Source: JAHEKD01 sp965215945
Lineage (GTDB): Bacteria > Pseudomonadota > Gammaproteobacteria > Arenicellales > JAHEKD01
Assembly: GCA_965215945.1 (NCBI GenBank)
Contig: CBDCFC010000046.1
Coordinates: forward strand, 62,001 to 126,000
Length of the DNA: 64,000 nucleotides
Direction of reading: 5' to 3'
This document shows, one piece after another, positions 53,968 to 63,162 of the stretch (its first letter is position 1; every line of letters begins with the position of its first letter). Under the pieces are notes generated by a model, which ran no database searches, was not told the DNA's origin, and saw nothing but the letters and a program-made list of their open reading frames with translations. The position numbers and the translations under genes are program-made.

Positions 53968-54552
53968 CTAAGGTTCTTTGGGCAGTCTTCCCATTAAATA
54001 AAATTCGTCATTGGCACGCATGTTGGTCATATTAGCCATGCGATTGGATAGAGCAAAGAATGCTGCTATTGCACCAATGTCCCAAATATCTTCGTCAGTA
54101 AATCCATGTTTAAGTAATATTTCATAATCCGTTTCATTGATTTCTTCTGCGGCTTGTGAAACCTTTACTGCGAAGTCCAGCATGGCTTTTTGCTTGGTCG
54201 TGATATCTGCTTTACGATAATTATTGGCGACTTGATCGGCAATCAAGGGATTTTTTTCACGAATCCGTAGAATTGCACCATGTGCAACCACGCAATAATT
54301 GCATTGATTAATACCGGACGTGGCAACTACAATCATTTCACGTTCGCCCTTGCTTAAACCCGAATCTTTTTCCATCAAGGCATCGTGGTAATCGAAAAAA
54401 GCCCGGAATTCATCGGGGCGATGGGCCAGGGCAAGGAATACGTTTGGAATAAACCCCGCTTTTTCCTGCACCGCCAAAATACGATTTTTAATATCGTCCG
54501 GAAGGTTATTAATATCTGGAACGGGATAACGGCTGATTGGTTTATCTGACAT
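53968..54552 (-). CDS. AhpD-like peroxidase-related protein
   Basis: This protein of about 194 residues belongs to the carboxymuconolactone decarboxylase/AhpD superfamily. The redox motif CNYCVVAHG (CxxC followed by His) and the preceding GEREMIVVATSG match the uncharacterised peroxidase-related enzyme subgroup. It may act as a peroxide- or thiol-linked reductase. ATG 54552 (MSDKPISRYPVPD) is chosen; the frame is open to 54612 but the extra residues are not family-like. Confidence 0.85.
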   Translation of the reverse strand: MSDKPISRYPVPDINNLPDDIKNRILAVQEKAGFIPNVFLALAHRPDEFRAFFDYHDALMEKDSGLSKGEREMIVVATSGINQCNYCVVAHGAILRIREKNPLIADQVANNYRKADITTKQKAMLDFAVKVSQAAEEINETDYEILLKHGFTDEDIWDIGAIAAFFALSNRMANMTNMRANDEFYLMGRLPKEP

Positions 54553-54608
54553 GAGTACAAAAATATATTGACCTTTATTTAGTGAGTTTAAAGTTTTTAC
54601 AGACTCTG

Positions 54609-54650
54609 TCATCCTGAATCTTGTCCCCGCGTAGGCGGGGATCTCCTGAC
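54609..54650. repeat. GC-rich palindrome between genes
   Basis: CCCCGC/GCGGGG around GTAG (54625-54640) is flanked by GTCATCCTGAATC and CTCCTGACGAC. It is a REP-like hairpin in the 132-bp gap between the thiolase gene and the AhpD-like gene. It could separate their transcripts. Confidence 0.55.
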
Positions 54651-54684
54651 GACTCTTTGGGCGTTAATAAAAGACTGTTTCTGT

Positions 54685-55866
54685 TCAACACAACTCAATC
54701 GCCATGGCTGTTGCTTCACCACCGCCAATACATAACGAAGCGATGCCGCGTTTTAATGAATATTCTTTGAGCGCATGGATGAGTGTGACTAGAATCCGTG
54801 CCCCGGAGGCACCGATAGGATGTCCTAAGGCACAAGCACCACCGTGCACATTGACTTTTTCTGCTGCAAGATTTAACTCTTTCATGGCGGCCATGGTAAC
54901 TACCGCAAAAGCTTCATTGATCTCATATAAATCAACACTATCTGATTTCCAGTTGAGTTGACCCAGTAATTTTTGAATGGCGAAAACGGGTGCGGTAGTA
55001 AACCAGCTGGGCTCAGCTGCGTACGTCGTATGTCCCAGAATGATTGCGATAGGACTTATTCCCATTTCTTCTGCACAGGAAGCACGCATTAAAACCAGTG
55101 CGGCGGCGCCATCTGATATTGAGCTGGCATTTGCAGCGGTCACCGTTCCGTCTTTTCTAAATGCTGGCCTTAAATTTGGTATTTTTTCTATGTTGGCGTT
55201 AAATGGTTGTTCGTCTGCGTCTATGGTTTTTTCGCCTGTGCGATCATTAACAGTAACTGGTGCTATTTCTTTTTTGAAAGTTCCGTCTTCAGTGGCTTTG
55301 ATTGCTCGTTTTAGTGAACGAATCGCAAATTCATCCTGCTGCTGTCTGGAAAAGCTGTATTTATCAGCACATTGCTCAGCAAATGCGCCCATCAGTTTGC
55401 CTTTATCATAAGCATCTTCAAGACCATCTAAAAACATGTGGTCGATAACTTGTTCATGACCCAATCGTAATCCAGAGCGAACTTTGGGTAGCAAATAGGG
55501 TGCATTGCTCATACTCTCCATACCGCCAGCGAGCATGATTTTATTTGTTCCTATGGTTAATAAATCATGTGCCAACATGATAGCCTTCATACCTGAACCA
55601 CATACCTTGTTGATGGTCATGCAACCGGTAGATAACGGCAAACACGCAGCCAAAACCGCTTGCCTGGCAGGAGCCTGTCCTAGTCCTGCTGGAAGGACAT
55701 TGCCAATAATGGCTTCATCAAATAATTCAATATCAACTCTAGACTGTTTTACAGCAGCTTTAATCGCTACAGCGCCTAACACAGGTGCGGCTAAAGTCGA
55801 TAAACAACCCTGAAAACTGCCCATAGGAGTACGTGCTGCTGAAATAATTACAATGGGATCAGTCAT
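54685..55866 (-). CDS. Acetyl-CoA acetyltransferase (thiolase)
   Basis: This 393-residue degradative/biosynthetic thiolase has nucleophile cysteine in KVCGSGMKAIMLAHD, NEAFAVVTMAAM, HGGACALGHPIGASGARI and the second cysteine in SLCIGGGEATAM. It interconverts two acetyl-CoA and acetoacetyl-CoA, and the near-full set of acetyl-CoA acetyltransferase motifs favours short chains. Its neighbours (2-oxoacid oxidoreductase, thioesterase, acyl-CoA synthetase) point to acyl-CoA metabolism. Confidence 0.93.
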   Translation of the reverse strand: MTDPIVIISAARTPMGSFQGCLSTLAAPVLGAVAIKAAVKQSRVDIELFDEAIIGNVLPAGLGQAPARQAVLAACLPLSTGCMTINKVCGSGMKAIMLAHDLLTIGTNKIMLAGGMESMSNAPYLLPKVRSGLRLGHEQVIDHMFLDGLEDAYDKGKLMGAFAEQCADKYSFSRQQQDEFAIRSLKRAIKATEDGTFKKEIAPVTVNDRTGEKTIDADEQPFNANIEKIPNLRPAFRKDGTVTAANASSISDGAAALVLMRASCAEEMGISPIAIILGHTTYAAEPSWFTTAPVFAIQKLLGQLNWKSDSVDLYEINEAFAVVTMAAMKELNLAAEKVNVHGGACALGHPIGASGARILVTLIHALKEYSLKRGIASLCIGGGEATAMAIELC

Positions 55867-55968
55867 GGATCTTTTAGTGGATATTGGGTAAAAAAGAATA
55901 TATGACGTTTACGCAAAGGTCAACCTTGTCTTAAAATCTATCTCGAAAGTATTGATGACACAAAAATA

Positions 55969-56373
55969 ATGATGAATCTAAAACAAGTCCGTGAATTTTT
56001 AAAACATGAATTTCCGCAAAATACCGCCACGGTCGATAGTGTAGGCAAAGGCAAGGCCGTTATTCATCAGAAAATTGATTACCAACACTTGCGTCCTGGA
56101 GATACTGTTTCAGGCCCGACTCTGATGACGGTTGCCGATTGTGCCATTTATGTCGCAATTCAGGGTGTTATTGGACCTGAACCGCTGGCAGTAACCACTA
56201 GCTTAAATATTAACTTTTTACGCAAACCGTTGGCTGGCAAAAATATAATCGGCAAAGCTGAGTTAATTAAAGTCGGTAAACGTTTAATTATTGGAGAAGT
56301 AAGGCTATTTTCTGAAGGACTTGATGAGCCAGTGGCTTTTGTGACAGCGACTTATTCTGTACCGCCAAAATAA
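55969..56373 (+). CDS. PaaI-type hotdog thioesterase
   Basis: This 134-residue hotdog-fold protein has HLRPGDTVSGPTLMTVADCA, where the DCA replaces the more usual D-A-A around the catalytic aspartate, and TTSLNINFLRKPLAG. It likely hydrolyses acyl-CoA, aryl or short chain. It is divergent from the thiolase gene and lies 104 bp upstream of the acyl-CoA synthetase. Confidence 0.85.
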   Translation: MMNLKQVREFLKHEFPQNTATVDSVGKGKAVIHQKIDYQHLRPGDTVSGPTLMTVADCAIYVAIQGVIGPEPLAVTTSLNINFLRKPLAGKNIIGKAELIKVGKRLIIGEVRLFSEGLDEPVAFVTATYSVPPK

Positions 56374-56477
56374 CATGAAAAGTATTTAAACTTACTAAAT
56401 GCATAGCTCTGAAGTAAAATAACTCCCTGGGGGAAATTATTTTTCTTCTACACAGAGCAACGATTAAGGAGATATAC

Positions 56478-58454
56478 ATTACAGATGCAACCATAAGTTC
56501 ATCTACAGACGCTGAGTCAAAGCTAGATACTTTCCCGCGTTTATTAATTCACCATGCTCAAGTTCGTTCAGATCGAACCGCAATTCGTGAGAAAAATCTG
56601 GGTATTTGGCAAAGTTGGGGTTGGGCTCAAATGCGCGATGAAATTTTTGCATTTGCCAACGGTCTGGCCAGCATGGGCTTTAAACGTGATGATAAGCTTG
56701 CGATTATAGGCAGTAATCGCCCGCAACTTTATTGGGGCATGACTGCCGCTCAATGCCTGGGTGGTATTCCAGTGCCGGTCTATCAGGATTCCGTGGCAGA
56801 AGAGATGGCCTATGTGCTCAACCACGCTGAAGTCAGTTTTGTGTTGGTTGAAGATCAAGAGCAAGTTGACAAGGTTTTGGAAGTCCAAGATCAGTGTTCA
56901 GACATCAAGACCGTCATCTATGATGACCCTCGTGGTTTGCGAGACTATGATCATCAACACTTACATGAATTTACATACGTTCAGGAATCAGGCAGGTCCT
57001 TTGCCGAGAAGAATCCTGATTTTTTGCTAAATGAAATCAACTCATGCAAAGGCAGCGATGTTTCAATTTTTCTTTATACTTCCGGCACTACCGGAAAACC
57101 CAAAGGAGTCGTATTAACCAATAACAATATAATTATCACTGCTAGAAATAGCGCTTTGATGGACGGACTTAATGATCGAGATGAAACATTGGCTTATCTG
57201 CCTATGGCCTGGGTAGGCGATAATATTTTCTCTTATGGCCAAGCTTATGCGGTTGGGTTTTGTATTAATTGTCCGGAAAATGAACACACAGTGGCAACTG
57301 ATTTGCGTGAGATTGGACCCACTTTTTACTTCGCCCCGCCAAGGGTATTTGAAGGCTTGCTGACCAATGTCATGATTCGTATGGAAGATGCGAGTAAATT
57401 CAAACAAAAATTATTCGATTACTTCATGAAGGTTGCCAACAAAACCGGCGTGAAAATTTTGAATAAAGAATCAGTGTCTTTTGCTGATCGATTGCTATAC
57501 AAACTCGGTGAGCTAATGGTTTACGGCCCATTGAAAAACACAATGGGATTTAACCGGATTCGTGTAGCCTACACGGCAGGTGAAGCGATTGGCCCGGAGA
57601 TTTTTGATTTCTTCCGCTCACTGGGCATTAACATCAAACAATTATATGGACAGACTGAGGCTGCGGTATTTATCACTGCCCAGCCTGATGGCGAGGTCTA
57701 TGCCGATACGGTGGGTAAACCATCACCGCAAGTGGAAGTCAAAATCACCGATGACGGTGAAGTGATTTATCGTGGACCCGGTGTTTTCCAAAGCTATTAC
57801 AAAAATCCTGAAGCAACTAAAGAAACCAAAGACGAGCATGGTTGGGTGAGGACGGGTGATGCAGGTTATTTTGATGATCAAGGCCATCTGAAAATAATTG
57901 ACCGGCTCAAGGATGTTGGCAAACTGAATGATGGTCAGCTATTTGCGCCCAAGTACATTGAGAATAAACTGAAATTTTTTCCGCAGATAAAAGAAGCCGT
58001 GACATTCGGTCATGAGAAAGATTTTGTTACTGCGATGATTAATATCGACCTGGATGCAGTTGGCAATTGGGCAGAACGGAACAATATTCCTTATTCAAGT
58101 TATCAGGAATTGGCGGCTCATCCCGAAGTTTTCAATATGATGTTGAAAAATATTGAGCAGGTTAATCAGGATTTATCTGCCGATGAACATTTATCGCAGT
58201 CGCAGGTTAAACGATTTGTGATATTGCATAAAGAACTTGATGCCGATGATGGTGAGCTGACCCGCACGAGAAAAGTCAGGCGGCGAATCATTTCAGAAAA
58301 ATATGCGGATATTGTCGAGTCACTTTATTCTAATAAAAATCATTGCCACGTGAAAACTGAAGTCACATTTGAAGATGGCCGAAAAGGTTTTATCGAAGCT
58401 GATCTTGAAATCAAAGATGTTGAAACCTATGAGCCGTTGAGGAAGGCCAGTTAG
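56478..58454 (+). CDS. Long-chain acyl-CoA synthetase, probable ATT start
   Basis: This AMP-forming ligase of about 658 residues has FLYTSGTTGKPKGVVLT (P-loop), LYGQTEAAVFITAQ, TGDAGYFDDQGHLKIIDR and KLNDGQLFAPKYIEN, typical of the FadD15/long-chain class found inside Liv transporter operons. The first ATG at 56631 would cut off about 51 residues that are family-like (FPRLLIHHAQVRSDRTAIRE). The frame is open back to 56418, and a perfect AAGGAG site stands 6 bases before ATT 56478, so initiation at ATT is proposed. It is joined to the LivG-like gene with only the stop base shared. Confidence 0.85.
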   Translation: MTDATISSSTDAESKLDTFPRLLIHHAQVRSDRTAIREKNLGIWQSWGWAQMRDEIFAFANGLASMGFKRDDKLAIIGSNRPQLYWGMTAAQCLGGIPVPVYQDSVAEEMAYVLNHAEVSFVLVEDQEQVDKVLEVQDQCSDIKTVIYDDPRGLRDYDHQHLHEFTYVQESGRSFAEKNPDFLLNEINSCKGSDVSIFLYTSGTTGKPKGVVLTNNNIIITARNSALMDGLNDRDETLAYLPMAWVGDNIFSYGQAYAVGFCINCPENEHTVATDLREIGPTFYFAPPRVFEGLLTNVMIRMEDASKFKQKLFDYFMKVANKTGVKILNKESVSFADRLLYKLGELMVYGPLKNTMGFNRIRVAYTAGEAIGPEIFDFFRSLGINIKQLYGQTEAAVFITAQPDGEVYADTVGKPSPQVEVKITDDGEVIYRGPGVFQSYYKNPEATKETKDEHGWVRTGDAGYFDDQGHLKIIDRLKDVGKLNDGQLFAPKYIENKLKFFPQIKEAVTFGHEKDFVTAMINIDLDAVGNWAERNNIPYSSYQELAAHPEVFNMMLKNIEQVNQDLSADEHLSQSQVKRFVILHKELDADDGELTRTRKVRRRIISEKYADIVESLYSNKNHCHVKTEVTFEDGRKGFIEADLEIKDVETYEPLRKAS

Positions 58455-59245
58455 TGAACAACGAACGAACATTTGGCGATGTGCTATTAGAAGTCAAGAA
58501 TATTTCGTTGGCATTTGGAGGTGTAAAAGCACTCACGGATATCAGTTTTGATGTGCTCAAAGGTGAGATCAGAGCCATTATAGGCCCCAACGGTGCAGGT
58601 AAAAGTTCCATGTTGAATGTCATTAACGGCTTTTATCATCCGCAGCAAGGTGAAATTTGGTTTAACGGACAGAAGCGGAAGAATTTAAAACCATTTCACA
58701 TTGCACGTCAGGGGATTGCCAGAACTTTTCAAAACATTGCTTTATTTAAAGGCATGTCGACCCTGGACAATCTGATGACAGGCCGTTATATCCACATGCA
58801 CAGCAATATTTTTTCACAGGCATTGTGGTGGGGAAAGGCCGAGAAGGAAGAACTGGAACACAGACAAAGAGTGGAAGAAATAATAGATTTTTTAGAAATT
58901 CAATCGATTCGAAAAACGCCGGTAGGACGCTTACCTTATGGACTGCAAAAACGTGTTGAGTTGGGCCGGGCCTTGGCGGCTGAATCAAAATTATTATTAC
59001 TCGATGAACCGATGGCGGGTATGAATCTGGAAGAAAAAGAAGATATGTGCCGTTTTATTATCGATGCAAATGACCAGTTCGGAACTACAATTGCATTAAT
59101 CGAGCATGATATGGGAGTAGTGATGGATTTGTCAGATCGAGTAGTCGTGCTCGACTATGGTCGCAAGCTTGCCGATGGCCCGCCTGACGAAGTCAGACAA
59201 AACCAGGATGTTATAGATGCTTATTTGGGGGTTAGTCATGCTTGA
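58454..59245 (+). CDS. Liv-type ABC transporter ATPase (LivG family)
   Basis: This 263-residue ATPase has Walker A GPNGAGKSSMLNVINGF, Q-loop IARTFQNIALF, signature LPYGLQKRVELGRAL, Walker B LLLLDEPMAGMN and H-loop ALIEHDMGVVMD. It starts at a GTG overlapping the synthetase stop (TAGTG). It forms the second Liv system of the window with the genes to 63981. The usual substrate class with a linked acyl-CoA ligase is an organic acid, but this is inference. Confidence 0.92.
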   Translation: MNNERTFGDVLLEVKNISLAFGGVKALTDISFDVLKGEIRAIIGPNGAGKSSMLNVINGFYHPQQGEIWFNGQKRKNLKPFHIARQGIARTFQNIALFKGMSTLDNLMTGRYIHMHSNIFSQALWWGKAEKEELEHRQRVEEIIDFLEIQSIRKTPVGRLPYGLQKRVELGRALAAESKLLLLDEPMAGMNLEEKEDMCRFIIDANDQFGTTIALIEHDMGVVMDLSDRVVVLDYGRKLADGPPDEVRQNQDVIDAYLGVSHA

Positions 59246-59290
59246 GCGTTCAAGAGTCATCGTATCCGGGATTTCGTTTTGTTCACATCT

Positions 59291-59330
59291 CCGTCATACC
59301 GGAAATGCTGTAAGTATTGTCCGGTATCCA
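59291..59330. repeat. Dispersed palindrome, CGTCATACCGG type
   Basis: CCGTCATACCGG is matched by CCGGTATCCA across a central AT-rich loop. This is the left half of a composite pair completed at 59386-59418, inside a 197-bp gap of the transporter operon. Confidence 0.72.
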
Positions 59331-59385
59331 ACTGCTTTTACGACTGTCGGGCCTTTTCAGTCTGTACAAACTCAGAATAAAGCCC

Positions 59386-59418
59386 TCTGGATTCCGGATC
59401 TTAAGTCCGGCATGACGA
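59386..59418. repeat. Dispersed palindrome, CTGGATTCCGG type
   Basis: CTCTGGATTCCGG is matched by GTCCGGCATGACGA. Together with the preceding AATAAAGCC it closely repeats the unit at 10120-10150. It ends 24 bp before the permease start. Confidence 0.72.
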
Positions 59419-59442
59419 AACTGAGGTTTCTGGAGAGATTGC

Positions 59443-60444
59443 ATGCCTGTTGAACTGCTTAATGTCATAGAAGTGATGCTCAACGGTTTGATGGCCGGCA
59501 TCATGTATTCGCTGGTTGCACTCGGTTTTGTATTGATTTTTAAAGCGTCCGGCATTTTCAATTATGCCCAGGGAGTGATGGCATTATTTGCAGCATTAAC
59601 CCTGGTGGGATTCCAAACCGGTCAGGTGCCGTTTGCGCATTTAATCAACGTTATTTTTGGCTCTCATATTGAGCATTGGTCAGATGGCATGAACAGTTTT
59701 CTGGCCATTTGTTTAACCATTGTTGTTATGATCATTTTTGCTTATCTGGTAGAACGATTTTTGCTGCGGCACCTGGTTAACACCGAGCCGATTATCTTGT
59801 TCATGGCGACGATTGGTCTGGCCTATTTTATGGAAGGTCTGGGCGATTTGATGTGGGGTGCAAACATCAAGGCTCTGGATGTTGGTATCCCTTCAGGTGG
59901 TTCATTCTGGTGGGAGGATGTGACTAAAACATGGGCAGCTGAAGGCTCCAATTATTATGGCATGTATATCGATGTGCTTGATGTTTGGGCGGCAGTAATT
60001 GCGATTTTGCTGGTGGTTTCGTTAACTCTCTTTTCACAATATACCAAAACCGGCAGGGCTCTACGCGCTGTTGCCGATGACCATCAGGCGGCATTAACGC
60101 TCGGAATCTCCTTGCGTACCATCTGGGTGATTGTATGGTCCATTGCGGGCGTTGTCGCCTTGGTGGCGGGTATCATGTGGGGTTCAAAATCCGGTGTGCA
60201 ATTCTCATTATCCTTGATCGCACTTAAAGCGTTGCCGGTATTAATTCTCGGTGGCTTTACCTCTATACCAGGCGCAATCATTGGTGGCTTAATTATTGGT
60301 GTTGGTGAAAAATTATTTGAGTACTGGATAGGTCCTTTAATTGGTGGTGCCACCGAAAACTGGTTTGCCTATGTTCTGGCGCTGGTGTTTTTAATGTTCA
60401 GGCCACAAGGTCTGTTCGGTGAAAAGATAATCGAGCGAGTCTAA
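59443..60444 (+). CDS. Liv-type ABC transporter permease (LivH family)
   Basis: This 333-residue LivH-like permease has VMLNGLMAGIMYSLVALGFV, FNYAQGVMALFAALT and the loop GGFTSIPGAIIGGLIIGVGE. Compared with the first Liv permease it carries a longer periplasmic segment (SGGSFWWEDVTKTWAAEGS). Its start is ATG 59443 after GGAGAG. The next permease starts 2 bp after its stop. Confidence 0.92.
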   Translation: MPVELLNVIEVMLNGLMAGIMYSLVALGFVLIFKASGIFNYAQGVMALFAALTLVGFQTGQVPFAHLINVIFGSHIEHWSDGMNSFLAICLTIVVMIIFAYLVERFLLRHLVNTEPIILFMATIGLAYFMEGLGDLMWGANIKALDVGIPSGGSFWWEDVTKTWAAEGSNYYGMYIDVLDVWAAVIAILLVVSLTLFSQYTKTGRALRAVADDHQAALTLGISLRTIWVIVWSIAGVVALVAGIMWGSKSGVQFSLSLIALKALPVLILGGFTSIPGAIIGGLIIGVGEKLFEYWIGPLIGGATENWFAYVLALVFLMFRPQGLFGEKIIERV

Positions 60445-60446
60445 TC

Positions 60447-61523
60447 ATGTTTTACCGAGAATCAGGCGACTTTAAAACTTCGTATAGAGCTGATCAGCAG
60501 ACTTTCCCGATCAGCCTGGATCGCTGGGTAGTGTGGTCATTTATCGCCTTTGCCTTTCTGGTTGTGCCATTTTTAATCAATGATTATTGGGAGAAGTCTG
60601 TCTTGTTGCCGGTTCTGGTCTGGTCCATGGCGGCGTTGGGTTTAAACATTTTGACGGGCTATTGTGGCCAGGTTAGCTTGGGCACCGGTGGGTTCATGGC
60701 CGTAGGTGCTTATGCCAGTTATAAACTAACTACTGCCATGCCGGAATTAAATCTGTTTATCGTTATCATTCTTTCCGGCGGTGTTACCGCATTTGTGGGC
60801 ATGATTTTTGGTTTGCCCAGCTTAAGAATTAAAGGCTTTTATTTGGCCGTGGCTACGCTGGCATCGCAATTCTTTCTGGTTTGGTTATTTAACAAGGTGC
60901 CCTGGTTTTATAATTATTCTGCATCCGGTCAAATCACAGCTCCCGAGCGAACAGTGTTTGGAGTAATTGTCAGTGGTCCTAACGCGCCGCCTTGGGCAAC
61001 CTATCTTTTTTGCGTAACATTAGTGGTGATTTTTGCTGTTATTGCGCGTAACTTGACCAGAGGGCGAATCGGACGATCCTGGATGGCGATTCGAGATATG
61101 GATATTGCCGCCGAAATTATTGGTGTACCGCCCTTAACGGCAAAACTATCCGCTTTTGCCGTGAGTTCATTTTATATTGGCATTGCTGGCGCTATGTTTT
61201 TTATGATTTATCTGGGCGCGGCCGAACCGACAGAAGCATTTGGTATCGATAAATCATTTCTGGTTTTGTTTATGATTATTATTGGTGGTCTGGGATCAAT
61301 TCTCGGCTCTTTTATCGGCGCAACGTTTCTGATTTTATTGCCGGTATTATTAAAAAATATTTTAGTGGGAGGCTTTGGTTGGCCCACTGATTTGGTAGCC
61401 CACTTGATCTTGATGATTATCGGTGGGCTGATCATGTTTTTCTTGATTGTGGAACCCCATGGCCTAACCCAGCTATGGCGGATCACAAAAGAGAAGCTAC
61501 GACTATGGCCGTTTCCTCATTGA
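60447..61523 (+). CDS. Liv-type ABC transporter permease (LivM family)
   Basis: This 358-residue LivM-like permease shows LNILTGYCGQVSLGTGGFMA, the loop RDMDIAAEIIGVPPLTAKLS and a C-terminal GGLGSILGSFIGATF. A soluble N-terminal stretch of about 30 residues precedes the first helix. It follows the LivH-like gene directly and pairs with it. Confidence 0.92.
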   Translation: MFYRESGDFKTSYRADQQTFPISLDRWVVWSFIAFAFLVVPFLINDYWEKSVLLPVLVWSMAALGLNILTGYCGQVSLGTGGFMAVGAYASYKLTTAMPELNLFIVIILSGGVTAFVGMIFGLPSLRIKGFYLAVATLASQFFLVWLFNKVPWFYNYSASGQITAPERTVFGVIVSGPNAPPWATYLFCVTLVVIFAVIARNLTRGRIGRSWMAIRDMDIAAEIIGVPPLTAKLSAFAVSSFYIGIAGAMFFMIYLGAAEPTEAFGIDKSFLVLFMIIIGGLGSILGSFIGATFLILLPVLLKNILVGGFGWPTDLVAHLILMIIGGLIMFFLIVEPHGLTQLWRITKEKLRLWPFPH

Positions 61524-61576
61524 GGCGGTCTTTAACCGTGTTGTTTTATACAGCACATAAATATCTTGGAGGTAAT

Positions 61577-62875
61577 ATGAGATATATAAAACTTCTATTA
61601 AGCGCTAGTATTGCGGCAATTTTTCTAACGATGTCCAGCATTGCTACAGCCGAATTAGTATTTCCATCATTAAGTTATCGAACAGGACCCTATGCACCTA
61701 ACGGCATACAGTTTGCTGATGGCTATGAGGATTACTTTACTTTGCTTAATGAGCGTGATGGAGGCATTGGCGGTGAGCCAGTTAAGGTCATCGAGTGCGA
61801 AACTGGCTATAACACTGAGAAAGGTGTTGAGTGTTACGAATCAACCAAAGGCCAGGGTGCTTTAGTTTATCAACCTTTATCTACTGGTATCACTTATCAG
61901 CTTATACCAAAAGTAACTGCAGACGATATTCCATTGCATTCTATGGGCTATGGACGTACTTCAGCGGCTAATGGCAAAGTGTTTAGCCATGTGTTCAATT
62001 ACCCGGGCACTTACTGGGATGCCGCTTCTATCATTATCAAGCATATTCTTGATCAGGAAGGTGGTGACTTAAGCGGTAAAAAAATAGCTCTGGTTTATCA
62101 CAACTCGGCTTATGGTAAAGAGCCCATTAGAACGCTCGAAGAGCTCTCAAAAAAGCATGGTTATGAACTGGTTTTGCTGGCAGTTGATCATCCAGGGCAG
62201 GAGCAAAAGTCACAATGGTTGCAAATCAGGCGTGATCGCCCTGATTATGTGATGATGTGGGGTTGGGGCGTGATGAATCAGGTCGCCATACAGGAAGCTG
62301 CAAATATCCGTTTCCCGATGGATAAGTTCATTGGCGTATGGTGGTCAGCATCTGAAAATGATGTGTTACCAGCAGGCGAATCGGCTAATGGTTATAAAGC
62401 AATCGCTATGCATGGAGTGGGTGATGACTTTCCAATTTATGATGACTTGAGAAAGCACGTACTGGATGCAGGCAAAGCGGCTGGTGATGGCTCTAATCTT
62501 GGCACAGTGCTTTATAACAGAGGCATGTATGCGGCCATGTTAGCCGCAGAAGCTGCTAAAACAGCTCAAGAAATTCACAGCACTCAGGCTTTAACTCCTG
62601 CACAAATGCGAGATGGTATGGAAGCACTAAAAATCGATCAAGCCAGAATGGCAGAGTTAGGGTTGCCAAACTTCGGACCCGAGATAAATGTGACTTGTGA
62701 AAATCACGGTGGCCCCGGTTTAGGTGCTATCCAACAATGGGACGCAGCAGCCAAGTCGTGGTCATTGATCACTGACTTCGTCGAAGCAGATCGAGAAGTT
62801 GTTGACGCGTTGATTGTGGAAGATTCGGATGCCTTTGCTGCTGAAAATAATATTACACCACGTGATTGCGGGTAA
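61577..62875 (+). CDS. Liv-type ABC transporter binding protein
   Basis: This 432-residue periplasmic binding protein has a signal peptide at residues 1-27 ending SIATAE. The mature part shows FADGYEDYFTLLNERDGGIGG and GYGRTSAANGKVFSHVFNYP, typical of the subgroup encoded next to acyl-CoA synthetases. ATG 61577 is chosen because TTGGAGG lies 4 bases upstream. Mature cysteines (VIECETGYN, GVECYES, VTCENHG, RDCG) may form disulphides. The ligand is unknown. Confidence 0.9.
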   Translation: MRYIKLLLSASIAAIFLTMSSIATAELVFPSLSYRTGPYAPNGIQFADGYEDYFTLLNERDGGIGGEPVKVIECETGYNTEKGVECYESTKGQGALVYQPLSTGITYQLIPKVTADDIPLHSMGYGRTSAANGKVFSHVFNYPGTYWDAASIIIKHILDQEGGDLSGKKIALVYHNSAYGKEPIRTLEELSKKHGYELVLLAVDHPGQEQKSQWLQIRRDRPDYVMMWGWGVMNQVAIQEAANIRFPMDKFIGVWWSASENDVLPAGESANGYKAIAMHGVGDDFPIYDDLRKHVLDAGKAAGDGSNLGTVLYNRGMYAAMLAAEAAKTAQEIHSTQALTPAQMRDGMEALKIDQARMAELGLPNFGPEINVTCENHGGPGLGAIQQWDAAAKSWSLITDFVEADREVVDALIVEDSDAFAAENNITPRDCG

Positions 62876-63162
62876 ACATGACCACAAGGTCGTCATTGTG
62901 GACTTTAGATCCGCAATCCAACGGCTTTTCTTACTACTAAGTGGATTCAGTGGATATTAATCTCTTTAAGATGCACGTTGAAACGAGCATGAGTTTAGTT
63001 CACAGTGGTTTCAGGTCTGACAAGTTTTTACACCTGTCCAAGCCCGTTTTAGCATACATTTTGAATCGAAGTACTGGACTTTGAAATTACTGAGTAATAA
63101 GAGATGCCGATGGATACCGGATATCTGCTTTGCAGATTCCGGTATGACGGCCATATAAGTTT
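62876..63162. other. Gap before the LivF gene with hairpins
   Basis: This 287-bp gap is inside an otherwise tight operon. A hairpin CCACAA/TTGTGG at 62882-62901 follows the binding-protein stop, and a long palindrome occupies 63112-63150. No small gene is supported. Confidence 0.55.
63112..63150. repeat. Dispersed palindrome, long form
   Basis: GGATACCGGATATCTGC is followed by GCAGATTCCGGTATGACGG, a strong hairpin. It is close to the reverse complement of 9925-9961, about 53 kb away. It ends 12 bp before the LivF-like start, so transcription passes through it. Confidence 0.78.

Noticed and set aside
54977..55411. A 144-codon open frame antisense to the thiolase gene.
   Set aside because: It is a low-complexity Ala/Ser/Ile-rich shadow of a well-conserved thiolase.
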